NCBI GenBank assembly: GCA_023461075.1
Contig: JAEWNY010000099.1
Coordinates: 1-34,034 of the forward strand
Source of the DNA: Pseudomonadota bacterium
GTDB lineage: Bacteria; Pseudomonadota; Gammaproteobacteria; Xanthomonadales; Xanthomonadaceae
Length of the DNA: 34,034 nt
Reading direction: 5' to 3'
The notes beneath the pieces were generated by a model, which was not told where the DNA came from, made no database searches, and saw only the letters and a program-made list of their open reading frames with translations. Below, one piece after another: positions 6,325-14,313 of this stretch (its first letter is position 1; each line of letters begins with the position of its first letter). The position numbers and the translations under genes are program-made.

Positions 6325-7523
6325 ACCTGCGCCCGTCGCTGCGCGAGAGGATCGCCGCCGCGCGCGGGCAGCGTGAGGACCGCCGCCGTCGCCGCCAACG
6401 GCAATCGATCCAGCGCCGTGATGGCATGCGCGTGGAGATCGATGGCCGCTGGCTGACCAACTTCAGCAGCAACGATTATCTCGGCCTGTCGCAGCATTTT
6501 TCGGTGGTCGGCGCCCTGCAGGACGAGGCCGCGCGCTCGGGCGCGGGGGGGGTCTCGTCGCACCTGGTCTGCGGCCACCTGAGCGTGCACGACGCGCTGG
6601 AGAAGGAAGTCGCGGACTGGTTGCAGGTGCCGGCGGCGCTGACCTTTTCCAGCGGCTGGATGGGCAATCTGGCGGTGGTGCAGTCGCTGCTGGGCGAAGG
6701 CGATGTCTGCGTGCAGGATCGGCTCAACCACGCCAGCCTGATCGATGCCGCACGGCTGGCCGGCTGCCACCTGCGCCGCTATCCGCACAGGGATGTCGAA
6801 GGCGCTTTGCGCCAGTTGCGCACCCAACCCGAGGGTGCGGCGATGATCGCGACCGACGGCGTCTTCAGCATGGATGGCGACATCGCGCCCTTGCGCGATC
6901 TGGCGCTGGCCGCGCACGTGCAACACGCACTCCTGTATGTCGATGATGCGCACGGCGCGGGCGTGGTCGGCCCGGAAGGCCGCGGCAGCGTCGCCGCCGC
7001 GCGACTGACCGCCAGGGAAGTGCCGCTGCAACTGGTCACGCTGGGCAAGGCGCTGGGCGGTTTCGGCGCACTGGTGGCCGGCGATGCCGATTACATCGCC
7101 CACCTGTCGGAAACCGCGCGCCCTTACATCTACACCACCGCGCTGCCGCCGGCGCTGGCGGCCGCTTCGCTGGCCGCGGTCCGTTTGGCACGACGCGAAC
7201 ACTGGCGCCGCGAGAAACTTCTGGCACTCACCCTGCGCTTCCGCAGTGCCGCGCTGCGCCAGGGCTTCGAGTTGATGGACTCCGACACGCCGATCCAGCC
7301 GTTGCTCTGCGGCAGTGCGGCGCATGCGCTGGCGATGGCCGATGCCTTGCGCGACGAGGGCTTCCTCGCCATCGCCATCCGCCCGCCCACCGTGCCGGAG
7401 AACAGCGCGCGCCTGCGCATCACGTTGTCCGCGCTCCACACGCCCGAAGACATCGATGCATTGGTGCAGGGGCTGTGCCGCGCCCGCGACGAAACCCGCC
7501 GCCGCGTCGGCAGCGCTCCGTGA
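6321..7523 (+). CDS. bioF: 8-amino-7-oxononanoate synthase
   Basis: BioF is a PLP enzyme of the alpha-oxoamine synthase family. It condenses pimeloyl-ACP (or pimeloyl-CoA) with alanine to give 8-amino-7-oxononanoate. The 400-residue protein contains FSSNDYLGLS (residues 48-57), the PLP-contacting VDDAHG (207-212) and the Schiff-base lysine Lys243 in TLGKALGGFGA. The start at 6321 forms an ATGA overlap with the bioB stop, implying translational coupling. An Arg-rich stretch near residues 18-33 is a lineage-like feature of no known consequence. The stop at 7521-7523 overlaps the GTG start of the next gene. Assignment is firm from motif content and operon position. Confidence 0.96.
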   Translation: MNLRPSLRERIAAARGQREDRRRRRQRQSIQRRDGMRVEIDGRWLTNFSSNDYLGLSQHFSVVGALQDEAARSGAGGVSSHLVCGHLSVHDALEKEVADWLQVPAALTFSSGWMGNLAVVQSLLGEGDVCVQDRLNHASLIDAARLAGCHLRRYPHRDVEGALRQLRTQPEGAAMIATDGVFSMDGDIAPLRDLALAAHVQHALLYVDDAHGAGVVGPEGRGSVAAARLTAREVPLQLVTLGKALGGFGALVAGDADYIAHLSETARPYIYTTALPPALAAASLAAVRLARREHWRREKLLALTLRFRSAALRQGFELMDSDTPIQPLLCGSAAHALAMADALRDEGFLAIAIRPPTVPENSARLRITLSALHTPEDIDALVQGLCRARDETRRRVGSAP

Positions 7524-8518
7524 CCTCGAACCCCACCCATGGCCACATCGCCCTGGTCGCGGTGCTGCTCGGTCTCGCCTCGGCGCTGTTCTTCACCCTG
7601 ACCTATGTCTTGAACCGGGCCAGCGCCAATGCCGGCGGCCACTGGGCGTGGACCGCCAGCCTGCGCTATCTCATCACCCTGCCGCTGATGATCCCGCTGA
7701 TGCGCGGCCGCCTGCGTCCGTTGTGGGCGGCGATGCGCGCGCACCCGTGGGCATGGCTCGGCTGCAGCGCGATTGGTTTCGTCCTGTTCTATGCGTTGCT
7801 GGCCTTCGCGGCGGACAGCGGGCCGTCCTGGCTCATCGCCGGCAGCTTCCAGTTCACGGTGATCGCCGGGATGCTGGTCGCGCCCTTCATCTATCGCGAT
7901 GCCCGGCGCAAGGTGCCGTTCGCGGCATTCGCGATCGGCCTCTTGATCTTCTCCGGGGTGATGCTGATGCAGATCGCCCACGCCGATGGCGGGCTGGATC
8001 GTGGCGCCTGGATCGCGCTCATCTGCGTGCTGGGCTCGGCGATCGCCTATCCGCTCGGCAACCGCTTGCTGTTGCTGCATCTGGAAAAAACCGGCGAGCA
8101 GCTCGACGCCACCCAGCGCGTGTTCGGCATGACCCTCGCCAGCCAGCCGCTGTGGTGGCTGGTCGCAGCCTACGCCGCCTCGCGCGCGGGATTGCCGCCG
8201 ATGTCGCAGGTGGCGCTGGCCGCTGGCGTGGCGCTGTCGGCCGGCATCATTGCCACCATCCTGTTCTTCAAGGCAACCGGGCTTGTGCGCGACAACCCGA
8301 CGGCACTGGCCGCAGCCGAGGCGATGCAGGCCGCGGAATTGATCTTTGCGTCGATGCTCGGGGTGTTGTTCCTGAACGAAGCGTGGCCGCGCGGTGGTGC
8401 CCTCGTCGGCGGCGCGATGATCATCGTCGGCATCGTGCTGTTTGCCTGGATCGCTTCACGCCCGCGGGCGGAGGATCCGCGCGAGGTGCAGGCGATGCGG
8501 TCGGAGCACGGCGCATGA
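7520..8518 (+). CDS. EmrE/EamA-type (DMT superfamily) membrane transporter within the biotin operon
   Basis: The 332-residue product is almost wholly hydrophobic, with about ten predicted transmembrane helices in two repeated halves. It resembles the 'multidrug resistance efflux transporter family' within the drug/metabolite transporter superfamily. The GTG start at 7520 overlaps the bioF TGA. An in-frame ATG at 7475 would bury 15 Arg/Pro-rich residues inside bioF and is less likely. The stop overlaps the bioH ATG. No Shine-Dalgarno is visible, so translation is probably coupled to bioF. Being locked between bioF and bioH suggests a role tied to biotin or its precursors, for example export or uptake of a pathway compound. 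That is inference only, and the true substrate is unknown. Confidence 0.8.
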   Translation: MTSNPTHGHIALVAVLLGLASALFFTLTYVLNRASANAGGHWAWTASLRYLITLPLMIPLMRGRLRPLWAAMRAHPWAWLGCSAIGFVLFYALLAFAADSGPSWLIAGSFQFTVIAGMLVAPFIYRDARRKVPFAAFAIGLLIFSGVMLMQIAHADGGLDRGAWIALICVLGSAIAYPLGNRLLLLHLEKTGEQLDATQRVFGMTLASQPLWWLVAAYAASRAGLPPMSQVALAAGVALSAGIIATILFFKATGLVRDNPTALAAAEAMQAAELIFASMLGVLFLNEAWPRGGALVGGAMIIVGIVLFAWIASRPRAEDPREVQAMRSEHGA

Positions 8519-9297
8519 GTTTGCACATCGAACAACTCGGCCACGGACCGGATGTGGTCCTGCTGCATGGCTGGGCGATGCACGGCGGCGTGTTCGCGCC
8601 CCTGGTCGAACGCTTGCGCGATCGATGCACCTTGCATGTCGTCGACCTGCCCGGCCACGGCCTGTCCCACGATGCCGACGTACCGCTGGCGCTGGATGCC
8701 TGCGTAGATGCGATCGCCGACCTCGTGCCCGACGATGCGCTCTGGTGCGGCTGGTCGCTCGGTGGACTCGTCGCGCTGCGAGCCGCGCAGCGCAAGGTGC
8801 CGATGCGCGCACTGGCGATGCTCTGCGCCTCGCCCTGCTTCGTGCGCCGCGAGGACTGGCGCTGGGGCATGTCGGCGGAGATTTTCCGCGACTTCGCCGA
8901 GGGCCTGCGCAGCGACTGGCGCGGCACGCTCGATCGCTTCCTCGCGCTCGAAGCGTTCGGCTCGGACCATGCGAAGGAAGAACTGCGCAGCCTGCGCGAT
9001 GCGTTGTTCGCGCGCGGAGAGCCGGCCGCATCGGTATTGGCCGACGGCCTTGAACTGCTCGAATCCAGCGACCTTCGCGATGCCTTGCCGGTGCTGTCCG
9101 CCCACTCGCTTTGGATTGCCGGACGCCGCGACCGCCTGGTCGATCCGCGCGCGATGGCCGAAGCCGCATCGCTCGCGCCGGGCGCGTCACACGTGGTCAT
9201 CGAACACGCCGGCCACGCGCCCTTCCTGACCCATGCCGATGCGGTCGCCACGGCGCTGCTGCCTGTGCTCGATTCGCGCACGCGTGGTGGCGCATGA
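8515..9297 (+). CDS. bioH: Pimeloyl-ACP methyl ester carboxylesterase
   Basis: BioH removes the methyl group from pimeloyl-ACP methyl ester, ending the BioC-BioH route to the pimelate moiety. The 260-residue alpha/beta hydrolase has the oxyanion region LLHGWAMHGG (residues 16-25) and nucleophile Ser81 in GWSLGG. It has an acid at about Asp206 in GRRDRLVD and His234 in HAGHAPF, the expected order and spacing for BioH. The ATG overlaps the previous stop (ATGA), and its own stop overlaps bioC in the same way. Another carboxylesterase would fit the fold alone, but the position next to bioC makes BioH the clear reading. Confidence 0.94.
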   Translation: MSLHIEQLGHGPDVVLLHGWAMHGGVFAPLVERLRDRCTLHVVDLPGHGLSHDADVPLALDACVDAIADLVPDDALWCGWSLGGLVALRAAQRKVPMRALAMLCASPCFVRREDWRWGMSAEIFRDFAEGLRSDWRGTLDRFLALEAFGSDHAKEELRSLRDALFARGEPAASVLADGLELLESSDLRDALPVLSAHSLWIAGRRDRLVDPRAMAEAASLAPGASHVVIEHAGHAPFLTHADAVATALLPVLDSRTRGGA

Positions 9298-10202
9298 ACG
9301 GCTCCGACGAACGTCTTTTCGACAGCCGCCAGGTGCGCCGCGCGTTCGGCCGCGCCGCCGCCGGCTACGACCGCGCATCGCCGATCCAGCGCGAGATCGA
9401 ATCGCGGCTGCTTGAATCGCTCGATCACTGGACGATCCGCCATGGCGATGACGCACCCGGCGTCGTCGTCGATGTCGGCTGCGGGCCGGCGCGCGCCGCC
9501 CACGCCCTGCGTGCGCGCTGGCCGAAGGCGCGGGTGATCGCCATCGATGCCGCGCTACCGATGTTGCACGCGGCAGAAACGAACACGCGTGGCCATTTCC
9601 TGCGCCAGCGCGAGATCGCGCGCGTCGCCGGTGACCTGCGCATGCTGCCATTGGCATCCGACAGCGTGGATCTGCTGTTCTGCAACCTCGCGCTGCAATG
9701 GATCGAGGACCTGCCGGCGGCGTTCGCCGAGTTCCGCCGGGTGATGCGCCCGGGCGGCCTGTTGCTGGCCACGACCTTTGGCAGCCAGACGCTGATCAAC
9801 CTGCGCGAGGCGTTCGAGGCCGCGGATGCCGTCCCGCACGTCAGCCCGTTCACCGCGATCGCGCCCTTCGGTGATGCGCTGGTGGCGGCCGGTTTCCGCG
9901 AGCCGGTCCTCGACCGCGATGTCTTCATCGAACACAAATCGGACTTTGCCGACATCCTCAAGGCTCTTCGTGCGATGGGCGCCACCAACGCCCTGCATGC
10001 GCGTCGCCATGCATTGTCCGGACGCAGCCGTTTCAGTGCCGCCGAAGCCGCGCACGCGCGCGAAGAACGCGGCTACCCGATGCGTTGGGAAGCGATCTAC
10101 GCGCAGGCCTGGGCGCCGGAGCCGGGCACGCCGATGCGCGATGCGGGAGGCGAGACCGCCCATGTGCCGCTCGCGCGCATTCCGATCCGCCGACGCGGCT
10201 GA
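9294..10202 (+). CDS. bioC: Malonyl-ACP O-methyltransferase
   Basis: BioC methylates the free carboxyl of malonyl-ACP with SAM, disguising it so that fatty-acid synthesis can extend it to pimeloyl-ACP methyl ester. The 302-residue protein starts with the family hallmark (VRRAFGRAAAGYDRAS, residues 14-29). SAM-binding motif I follows, VVVDVGCGPA (57-66), then FCNLALQWIEDL and FRRVMRPGGLLL. It overlaps bioH by four bases and closes the operon. Downstream, an 86-bp gap leads to an unrelated exported protein. bioA and bioD are not in this window. Confidence 0.94.
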   Translation: MNGSDERLFDSRQVRRAFGRAAAGYDRASPIQREIESRLLESLDHWTIRHGDDAPGVVVDVGCGPARAAHALRARWPKARVIAIDAALPMLHAAETNTRGHFLRQREIARVAGDLRMLPLASDSVDLLFCNLALQWIEDLPAAFAEFRRVMRPGGLLLATTFGSQTLINLREAFEAADAVPHVSPFTAIAPFGDALVAAGFREPVLDRDVFIEHKSDFADILKALRAMGATNALHARRHALSGRSRFSAAEAAHAREERGYPMRWEAIYAQAWAPEPGTPMRDAGGETAHVPLARIPIRRRG

Positions 10203-10256
10203 TCACGGAGCCGCTGACGTTTCGATAGCGACCGGCGCGGTTCATCCGGCCCCGCC

Positions 10257-10262
10257 TACACT
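10257..10262 (+). promoter_or_regulatory. Candidate -10 element upstream of the small exported protein
   Basis: TACACT lies 26 bases before the ATG at 10289, within the 86-bp gap after bioC. A GAGGAG ribosome site follows at about 10276-10282. No clear -35 element was found, so the promoter call is weak. Confidence 0.25.
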
Positions 10263-10288
10263 CCGGGCAACCCTTGAGGAGTCAAGCC

Positions 10289-10909
10289 ATGACGCCACGC
10301 ACCTTGGCCATGCTGCTCACCACAGCGATGTGCTTCGCGGTCGCACCCGCCACGTCACTGGCGCAGACAAGCGGCTCGCTCGCGACGCAGGCGGATGCGC
10401 TCTTGCGCAGCGCCAGCGAGTCTTCGCTCGATCGCCTGTTCCAGTCGGTGCACGGGCTGTCCAGGACGCCGGAGGACTCGGCGCGGCTGTGTCGTGCATT
10501 GGCCTCGCCCGACCGCGGCAGTGCCGATACCTGGCTCGCCCTGGCGCAGCAGATATCCCCCGGCAATCGCGATGCGCTGACTGGCGCCCTGGGTGATGTC
10601 GCGCTGTCCGGCTGGCAAGGCCGGCCTGCGGCGTTCAACGAAGAAGAGGCGCGCAAGTCCCTGCGCCAGGCCGGCGTGCGCGCGGCGATATTGAACGAAG
10701 GTTTCAGTGTCGGCGCCTTGACCGCCGATGCCACGATCCCTAGCGATGCGGAAGCCGACGCCCTGCGTTGCCAGTCGCTCGGTTGGCTGCTGGATGCGGT
10801 GGCCAGTCAGCCGCAGGCCGAGCGCGCGGCGATCACCCGCCTGTTGCTGCGCGACGGGATGGCATCGCTGCTGCAGAGCTCGACGGCATCGACACCACCC
10901 GGAACATGA
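10289..10909 (+). CDS. Exported protein of unknown function
   Basis: The 206-residue protein begins with a clear Sec signal peptide: a basic start, a hydrophobic core, then a likely cleavage site after SLAQ at about residue 26. The mature part is mostly predicted helix and rich in Ala, Leu, Ser and Arg. Two cysteines (in RLCRAL and RCQSLG) could form a disulfide in the periplasm. No domain was recognised. The ATG at 10289 has GAGGAG at a good distance. The last 77 bases overlap, tail to tail, the 3' end of the glycosyltransferase gene on the other strand. Reading frame, signal peptide and ribosome site support a real gene, while its function is unknown. Confidence 0.7.
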   Translation: MTPRTLAMLLTTAMCFAVAPATSLAQTSGSLATQADALLRSASESSLDRLFQSVHGLSRTPEDSARLCRALASPDRGSADTWLALAQQISPGNRDALTGALGDVALSGWQGRPAAFNEEEARKSLRQAGVRAAILNEGFSVGALTADATIPSDAEADALRCQSLGWLLDAVASQPQAERAAITRLLLRDGMASLLQSSTASTPPGT

Positions 10910-12371
10910 CGCGATCGTGATAGGGCTCGCCGAGCTGGACCGCTTCCAGCCCGCGCGCGCCCAAGGCCGCCCGCACGTCGGGCCAGGCCTCCAGCTTGCA
11001 GATCCACACCGCGTGGCGGTCATTGGTGGATTCGCCGATCTCGATGTCGATGTACTCGTCGTAATCGGGGTTGAAGCGCGCCTTCGGATGCGGCAATTGC
11101 GCGATCTTCTCAACCTGCACGCCACGGCCCAGATGCAGGTGCAGGCCGTAGCGCGGGCTGTCATCGACGAACACGATCTTGCGGGTGGACGCGTCGTTGC
11201 GCTGCGCCACTTCGCGCGCCCATGCGCTGGCGTCCTTTTCGCTGGGCAAGCCGGCGGCGGCCAGTTTCAGGCCCAACAGGAGCAGCGCCCATCCCGCCAA
11301 CCATGGCCAATGCGGCAACGCCTTGCCTGACTCGCGGCGATGGCGGGCGATGAGCAGGGCGATCGGCGCGAACAGCGGCAGCAGGTACAACGGCAACCGC
11401 GACTTCGCCAGGCAGAACACCAGCAAGGGCAATAGCAGCCACAGCCATGGCAGCAGATGCGAGGCATCCGTGGCGCGCGCCTGCTTGCGCCGCCACCGGC
11501 GCAGACGCGAAGGGAGCTGGCCAAGGACCACGAGGAAATCCCGGGTCCAGGGCAGCGTTCCCACCAGCAAGGTGGGCAGGTAGACCTTCAGCCAGCCATA
11601 CCACTCGCCGTTGCGGCCGAACTCGTTGGTGGCGACGCGGTTCACCACCTCGTCGCCGATGAAATAGGCCAGCAAGCCGGGATTGCCAATGACGACGGCG
11701 AGGTACCACGGCAGCGCCAAGGCGAGGAACAGCAGCAGTCCGGTCCAGCGGAACAGCCGTTGCCGGCCCTGCAAACCGGTGAGTGCATCGAAGCCGGTCA
11801 TCACCAGCAACGGTAGCAAGGCCGGCGGCCCCTTGGTCAGGAACGCAAGCGCCGTCCCGCACCAGGTCAGCAGCAGCCAGCGCCGCGAAGACGCGGGCGG
11901 GCCGAAGCGGGCTTCGACGAAGCCCCACATCGCCAGCAACTCGAAGCAGGACAGCAAGGAATCGGTGGTGACCAACTGCGAGGCTGCGAACGGCAGCAAC
12001 ATCGTCGCGAAGACCACGGCCGCCTCGTCCTCGCTGCCGGGCTGCAGGCGCCGGGCAGTGCGCCAGACCAGGAACACGCAGGCGAGCCAGGCCAGCGCGG
12101 AGGGCAAGCGCGCGGCCCAGGTATTGATGCCGAACGCCGCGAACGACGAAGCCAATGCCCAATAGGTCAGCGGCGGCTTGGTCCAGTGCCCGACTTCGTA
12201 GTTGCGCTTGGGATTGAGCCAGTCGCCGCTGTCGAGCATGTTGAGCGCGACGTTGGTGTAGCGGCCCTCATCCGGGTCCCAGAGTCCGCGCGTGCCGAGG
12301 AAGGCGAACGCAAGCGCCAGCGCGCCGAGCAGGATCAGCCATCGACGGCGTGCTGCAGCAGGTTCATTCAT
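10833..12371 (-). CDS. ArnT-like membrane glycosyltransferase (GT83/PMT superfamily)
   Basis: The 512-residue protein is an integral membrane glycosyltransferase of the GT-C fold. The first periplasmic loop carries the catalytic-type acidic motif WDPDEGRY (residues 31-38), followed by NPKRNYEVGHWTKPPLTYW, as in ArnT and related polyprenyl-phosphate-sugar transferases. About eleven or twelve hydrophobic helices follow, then a soluble C-terminal domain of about 130 residues. Enzymes of this kind move a sugar from undecaprenyl-phosphate to lipid A, another lipid or a protein. The acceptor cannot be told here, and no arn genes are nearby, so an L-Ara4N-lipid A role is not established. ATG 12371 starts just before the first helix; an in-frame ATG at 12410 is also possible. 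The 3' end overlaps the convergent gene by 77 bases. Confidence 0.85.
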   Translation of the reverse strand: MNEPAAARRRWLILLGALALAFAFLGTRGLWDPDEGRYTNVALNMLDSGDWLNPKRNYEVGHWTKPPLTYWALASSFAAFGINTWAARLPSALAWLACVFLVWRTARRLQPGSEDEAAVVFATMLLPFAASQLVTTDSLLSCFELLAMWGFVEARFGPPASSRRWLLLTWCGTALAFLTKGPPALLPLLVMTGFDALTGLQGRQRLFRWTGLLLFLALALPWYLAVVIGNPGLLAYFIGDEVVNRVATNEFGRNGEWYGWLKVYLPTLLVGTLPWTRDFLVVLGQLPSRLRRWRRKQARATDASHLLPWLWLLLPLLVFCLAKSRLPLYLLPLFAPIALLIARHRRESGKALPHWPWLAGWALLLLGLKLAAAGLPSEKDASAWAREVAQRNDASTRKIVFVDDSPRYGLHLHLGRGVQVEKIAQLPHPKARFNPDYDEYIDIEIGESTNDRHAVWICKLEAWPDVRAALGARGLEAVQLGEPYHDRVMFRVVSMPSSSAAAMPSRRAATGG

Positions 12372-12413
12372 GCGGGACCCAACCGATCGCGCAGGAATAT
12401 CCATCGGCATGAG

Positions 12414-13382
12414 TCAACGCAGAAGATCGGGAAGCGCGGCGAAATCGACATTGCCGCCGGACAGGATGATGCCGACCTGTTGGCCCGCGAAGCGTTGGCG
12501 ATGCCTCAACAGTACCGCCAGCCCGACCGCCGCGGATGGCTCGATCACCTGCTTGAGATGCAGCCAGATGAGTTTGAGCGCGGCGCGGATCTCGGCTTCA
12601 CTTGCCAGCAGGATGCCGTCGGCATCGCGTGCGATCAGGCGGAAGGTGCGCGGCGACAGATGGCCGCGCAGGCCGTCGCAGATCGTGGCCGGGACGCGGT
12701 CGGTGATCGCGTGGCCGGCGGCGAGTGAATCGTGTGCATCGCGCGCGGCTTCCGGCTCGGCGCCCCAGACCTGGGTGCGCGGCGAGCGCGCACGCACCGC
12801 GAGGGCGGTTCCCGACAGCAGGCCACCGCCACCGACCGGCGCCAGCAGCGCATCGAGCGGCGGCGTGCAGGCCAGCAGTTCCAGCGCCGCGGTGCCCTGC
12901 CCGGCGATCACGTGCGGATCGTCGAAGGGGTGGATGAGTCGTGCACCGCTCTCGGCGATCACTTGGGCGACGGCGGCATCGCGTGCGCGCATGTTGGGCG
13001 CACAGCGGATGATGCGCGCGCCATGGCCTGCGATGTTGTCCAGCTTCACCTGCGGCGCGCCTTCTGGCACCACCACGGTCGCTGGGATGCCGCGCAAGCG
13101 GCAGGCCAGCGCGATCGCCGCGCCATGGTTGCCGGAACTCTGGGTGGCGACGCCGCGCGACGCCGCGGCATCATCCAGCGCGAACACCGCATTGCAGGCG
13201 CCACGGAACTTGAAGGCACCCGCCCGCTGGAGGTTCTCGCACTTGAAGTGCAGCGATGCGCCGGCCAACGCGTCCAGCGCATCGCTGCGCAGGACCGGGG
13301 TGATGGCGGCATGCGGACGGATGCGCGCGGCGGCATCGAGCAGATCGGTGAACAACGGTTCGTTGGGCTGGCCGGCTTCCAT
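12414..13382 (-). CDS. Serine/threonine dehydratase-family PLP enzyme (threonine dehydratase or serine racemase type)
   Basis: The 322-residue protein is a fold-type II PLP enzyme. The Schiff-base lysine is Lys58 in GAFKFRGA. The substrate-binding loop SSGNHG is at 82-87, the phosphate-binding glycine loop VGGGGLLSG at 183-191, and a C-terminal SGGN binds the pyridine ring. It lacks the C-terminal ACT regulatory domain of biosynthetic IlvA, so it resembles catabolic threonine dehydratase, serine racemase or threo-3-hydroxyaspartate dehydratase. Sequence alone does not choose among these. It is on the same strand as the glycosyltransferase, whose start lies some 40 bases downstream of this stop. 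No strong Shine-Dalgarno was seen upstream of ATG 13382. Confidence 0.88.
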   Translation of the reverse strand: MEAGQPNEPLFTDLLDAAARIRPHAAITPVLRSDALDALAGASLHFKCENLQRAGAFKFRGACNAVFALDDAAASRGVATQSSGNHGAAIALACRLRGIPATVVVPEGAPQVKLDNIAGHGARIIRCAPNMRARDAAVAQVIAESGARLIHPFDDPHVIAGQGTAALELLACTPPLDALLAPVGGGGLLSGTALAVRARSPRTQVWGAEPEAARDAHDSLAAGHAITDRVPATICDGLRGHLSPRTFRLIARDADGILLASEAEIRAALKLIWLHLKQVIEPSAAVGLAVLLRHRQRFAGQQVGIILSGGNVDFAALPDLLR

Positions 13383-13416
13383 CCGCGCAGGCTACTCCAA
13401 GGCGGCAGTCTCCAAC

Positions 13417-13440
13417 GAAGCGTCCTTGCATGAACGCTTC
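13417..13440. repeat. Inverted repeat upstream of the lipoprotein gene (operator-like)
   Basis: GAAGCGT (13417-13423) is matched by ACGCTTC (13434-13440) with a ten-base spacer. It lies in the 157-bp gap between the divergent dehydratase and lipoprotein genes. The spacing and symmetry would suit a dimeric regulator or a hairpin, but no regulator can be named. Confidence 0.35.
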
Positions 13441-13539
13441 ATCACCGGAACCGGGCAAGTCGCCGCGTTCAGCGGAAAATTAAGGGGCGATTCAATCGGT
13501 CCGGCCCACTGTGGGTCCATGTTCCACGGGGGATTCATC

Positions 13540-14124
13540 ATGATCCGCAAGACTTTGCTTGGCGCCGGCATCCTTGGCTCGGCACTTTTCCTCACCGGCT
13601 GCATGACGCCCTATGTCAGCGGCAGCGTAGGCACCCGCGTCGGCAGCGGCGGCTACATCAGCGGCAGCGTCGGCGGCTATCCCTATGGCTACGGCGGCTA
13701 CAACCGCTATAACCGCTACGGCAGCGGGTCGGTATACGGCTACGATCGTTACGGCCGGCCGATTTACCGCCTGCCCGATGGTCGTCTGGTCACCGGCGGC
13801 AACTATGGCTACAACACCTACGACCGATACTACGGCTATCCGTCCGGTGGCTATGGCTACCCCTCCTACGGCTATCCCGGCGGGGGCTATTACCGCTATC
13901 CGGGTAACGGCTATCCGGGCTATCGGACGCCACCGCGCCCGTATCGGCCGCCGGTGGTCAGGCCGCGCCCGAACGACAATGGTGGCATCGGTCCGCGTCC
14001 CGGCGGCGACAGCGGGGTGCCGGCCCGGCCGGTCACCCGTCGCGATACGGGCGGCACCTCCGGTGGCAACATCCTGCGTCAGGCGCGGGAGCGCGCCCGC
14101 GACAGGCAGGAAGCGGAGCGCTGA
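13540..14124 (+). CDS. Tyr/Gly-rich lipoprotein of unknown function
   Basis: The 194-residue protein has a lipoprotein signal peptide ending in the lipobox LTGC (Cys21). Cleavage there leaves a lipidated Cys followed by Met, so export to the outer membrane is likely. The mature protein is low-complexity: residues 30-60 are Gly/Ser/Tyr-rich, 60-135 is dense in Tyr-Gly-Pro units such as YGYPSGGYGYP, and the tail is Pro/Arg-rich then charged. A short non-repetitive island, RPIYRLPDGRLVTGG, sits in the middle. The ATG at 13540 has GGGGGA seven bases upstream. The reading frame extends far upstream but only as antisense of the dehydratase gene. No family was recognised. Such sequences can be adhesive, cell-wall-associated or amyloid-like, but that is speculation. 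Confidence 0.85.
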   Translation: MIRKTLLGAGILGSALFLTGCMTPYVSGSVGTRVGSGGYISGSVGGYPYGYGGYNRYNRYGSGSVYGYDRYGRPIYRLPDGRLVTGGNYGYNTYDRYYGYPSGGYGYPSYGYPGGGYYRYPGNGYPGYRTPPRPYRPPVVRPRPNDNGGIGPRPGGDSGVPARPVTRRDTGGTSGGNILRQARERARDRQEAER

Positions 14125-14182
14125 TTCACAGACCAGGCAATTGACGCTTGCGCGGCGCCGGCAAGCGGGGCAAGCTACACCC

Positions 14183-14241
14183 GCGACGCCCGCCCGAGGA
14201 ATATACGGATCCCCCCTGTTCCGTCCTCGTGCGGGCGTTGC
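14183..14241 (+). terminator. Long hairpin downstream of the lipoprotein gene (probable terminator or structured RNA)
   Basis: An 11-bp stem (14183-14193 with 14231-14241) contains one pair that is G-U only if the RNA is read on the plus strand. It continues with a 5-bp stem (CGAGG/CCTCG), a five-base bulge and another 5-bp stem (ACGGA/TCCGT) around a C-rich loop. A CTTTT run follows directly. It starts 58 bases after the lipoprotein stop, so it probably ends that transcript. The internal bulge makes it more elaborate than a plain terminator. Confidence 0.55.
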
Positions 14242-14272
14242 GCTTTTGGGCGCTCCGCCTCGGCAAGCCCTG

Positions 14273-14313
14273 AAAAAATGAGGGGCCGGACGTCCCCCGA
14301 CATCCGACCCCTC
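14273..14313 (-). terminator. Rho-independent terminator reading leftward, with no identified upstream gene
   Basis: Read on the minus strand, 14313-14300 pairs with 14293-14280 in a 14-bp stem. Two of its pairs are G-U on this strand but C-A mismatches on the plus strand. The loop has six bases and is followed by A and six T (14278-14273). Orientation is therefore clearly minus. No coding gene on that strand lies between here and mnmG, which runs the other way. Confidence 0.8.

Noticed and set aside
5778..7439. 553-codon minus-strand frame opposite bioB/bioF
   Set aside because: It spans two well-supported genes on the other strand and has no family resemblance.
12292..13539. N-terminal extension of the lipoprotein frame
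   Set aside because: The extension is antisense to the dehydratase gene. The lipobox signal peptide and Shine-Dalgarno fix the real start at 13540.
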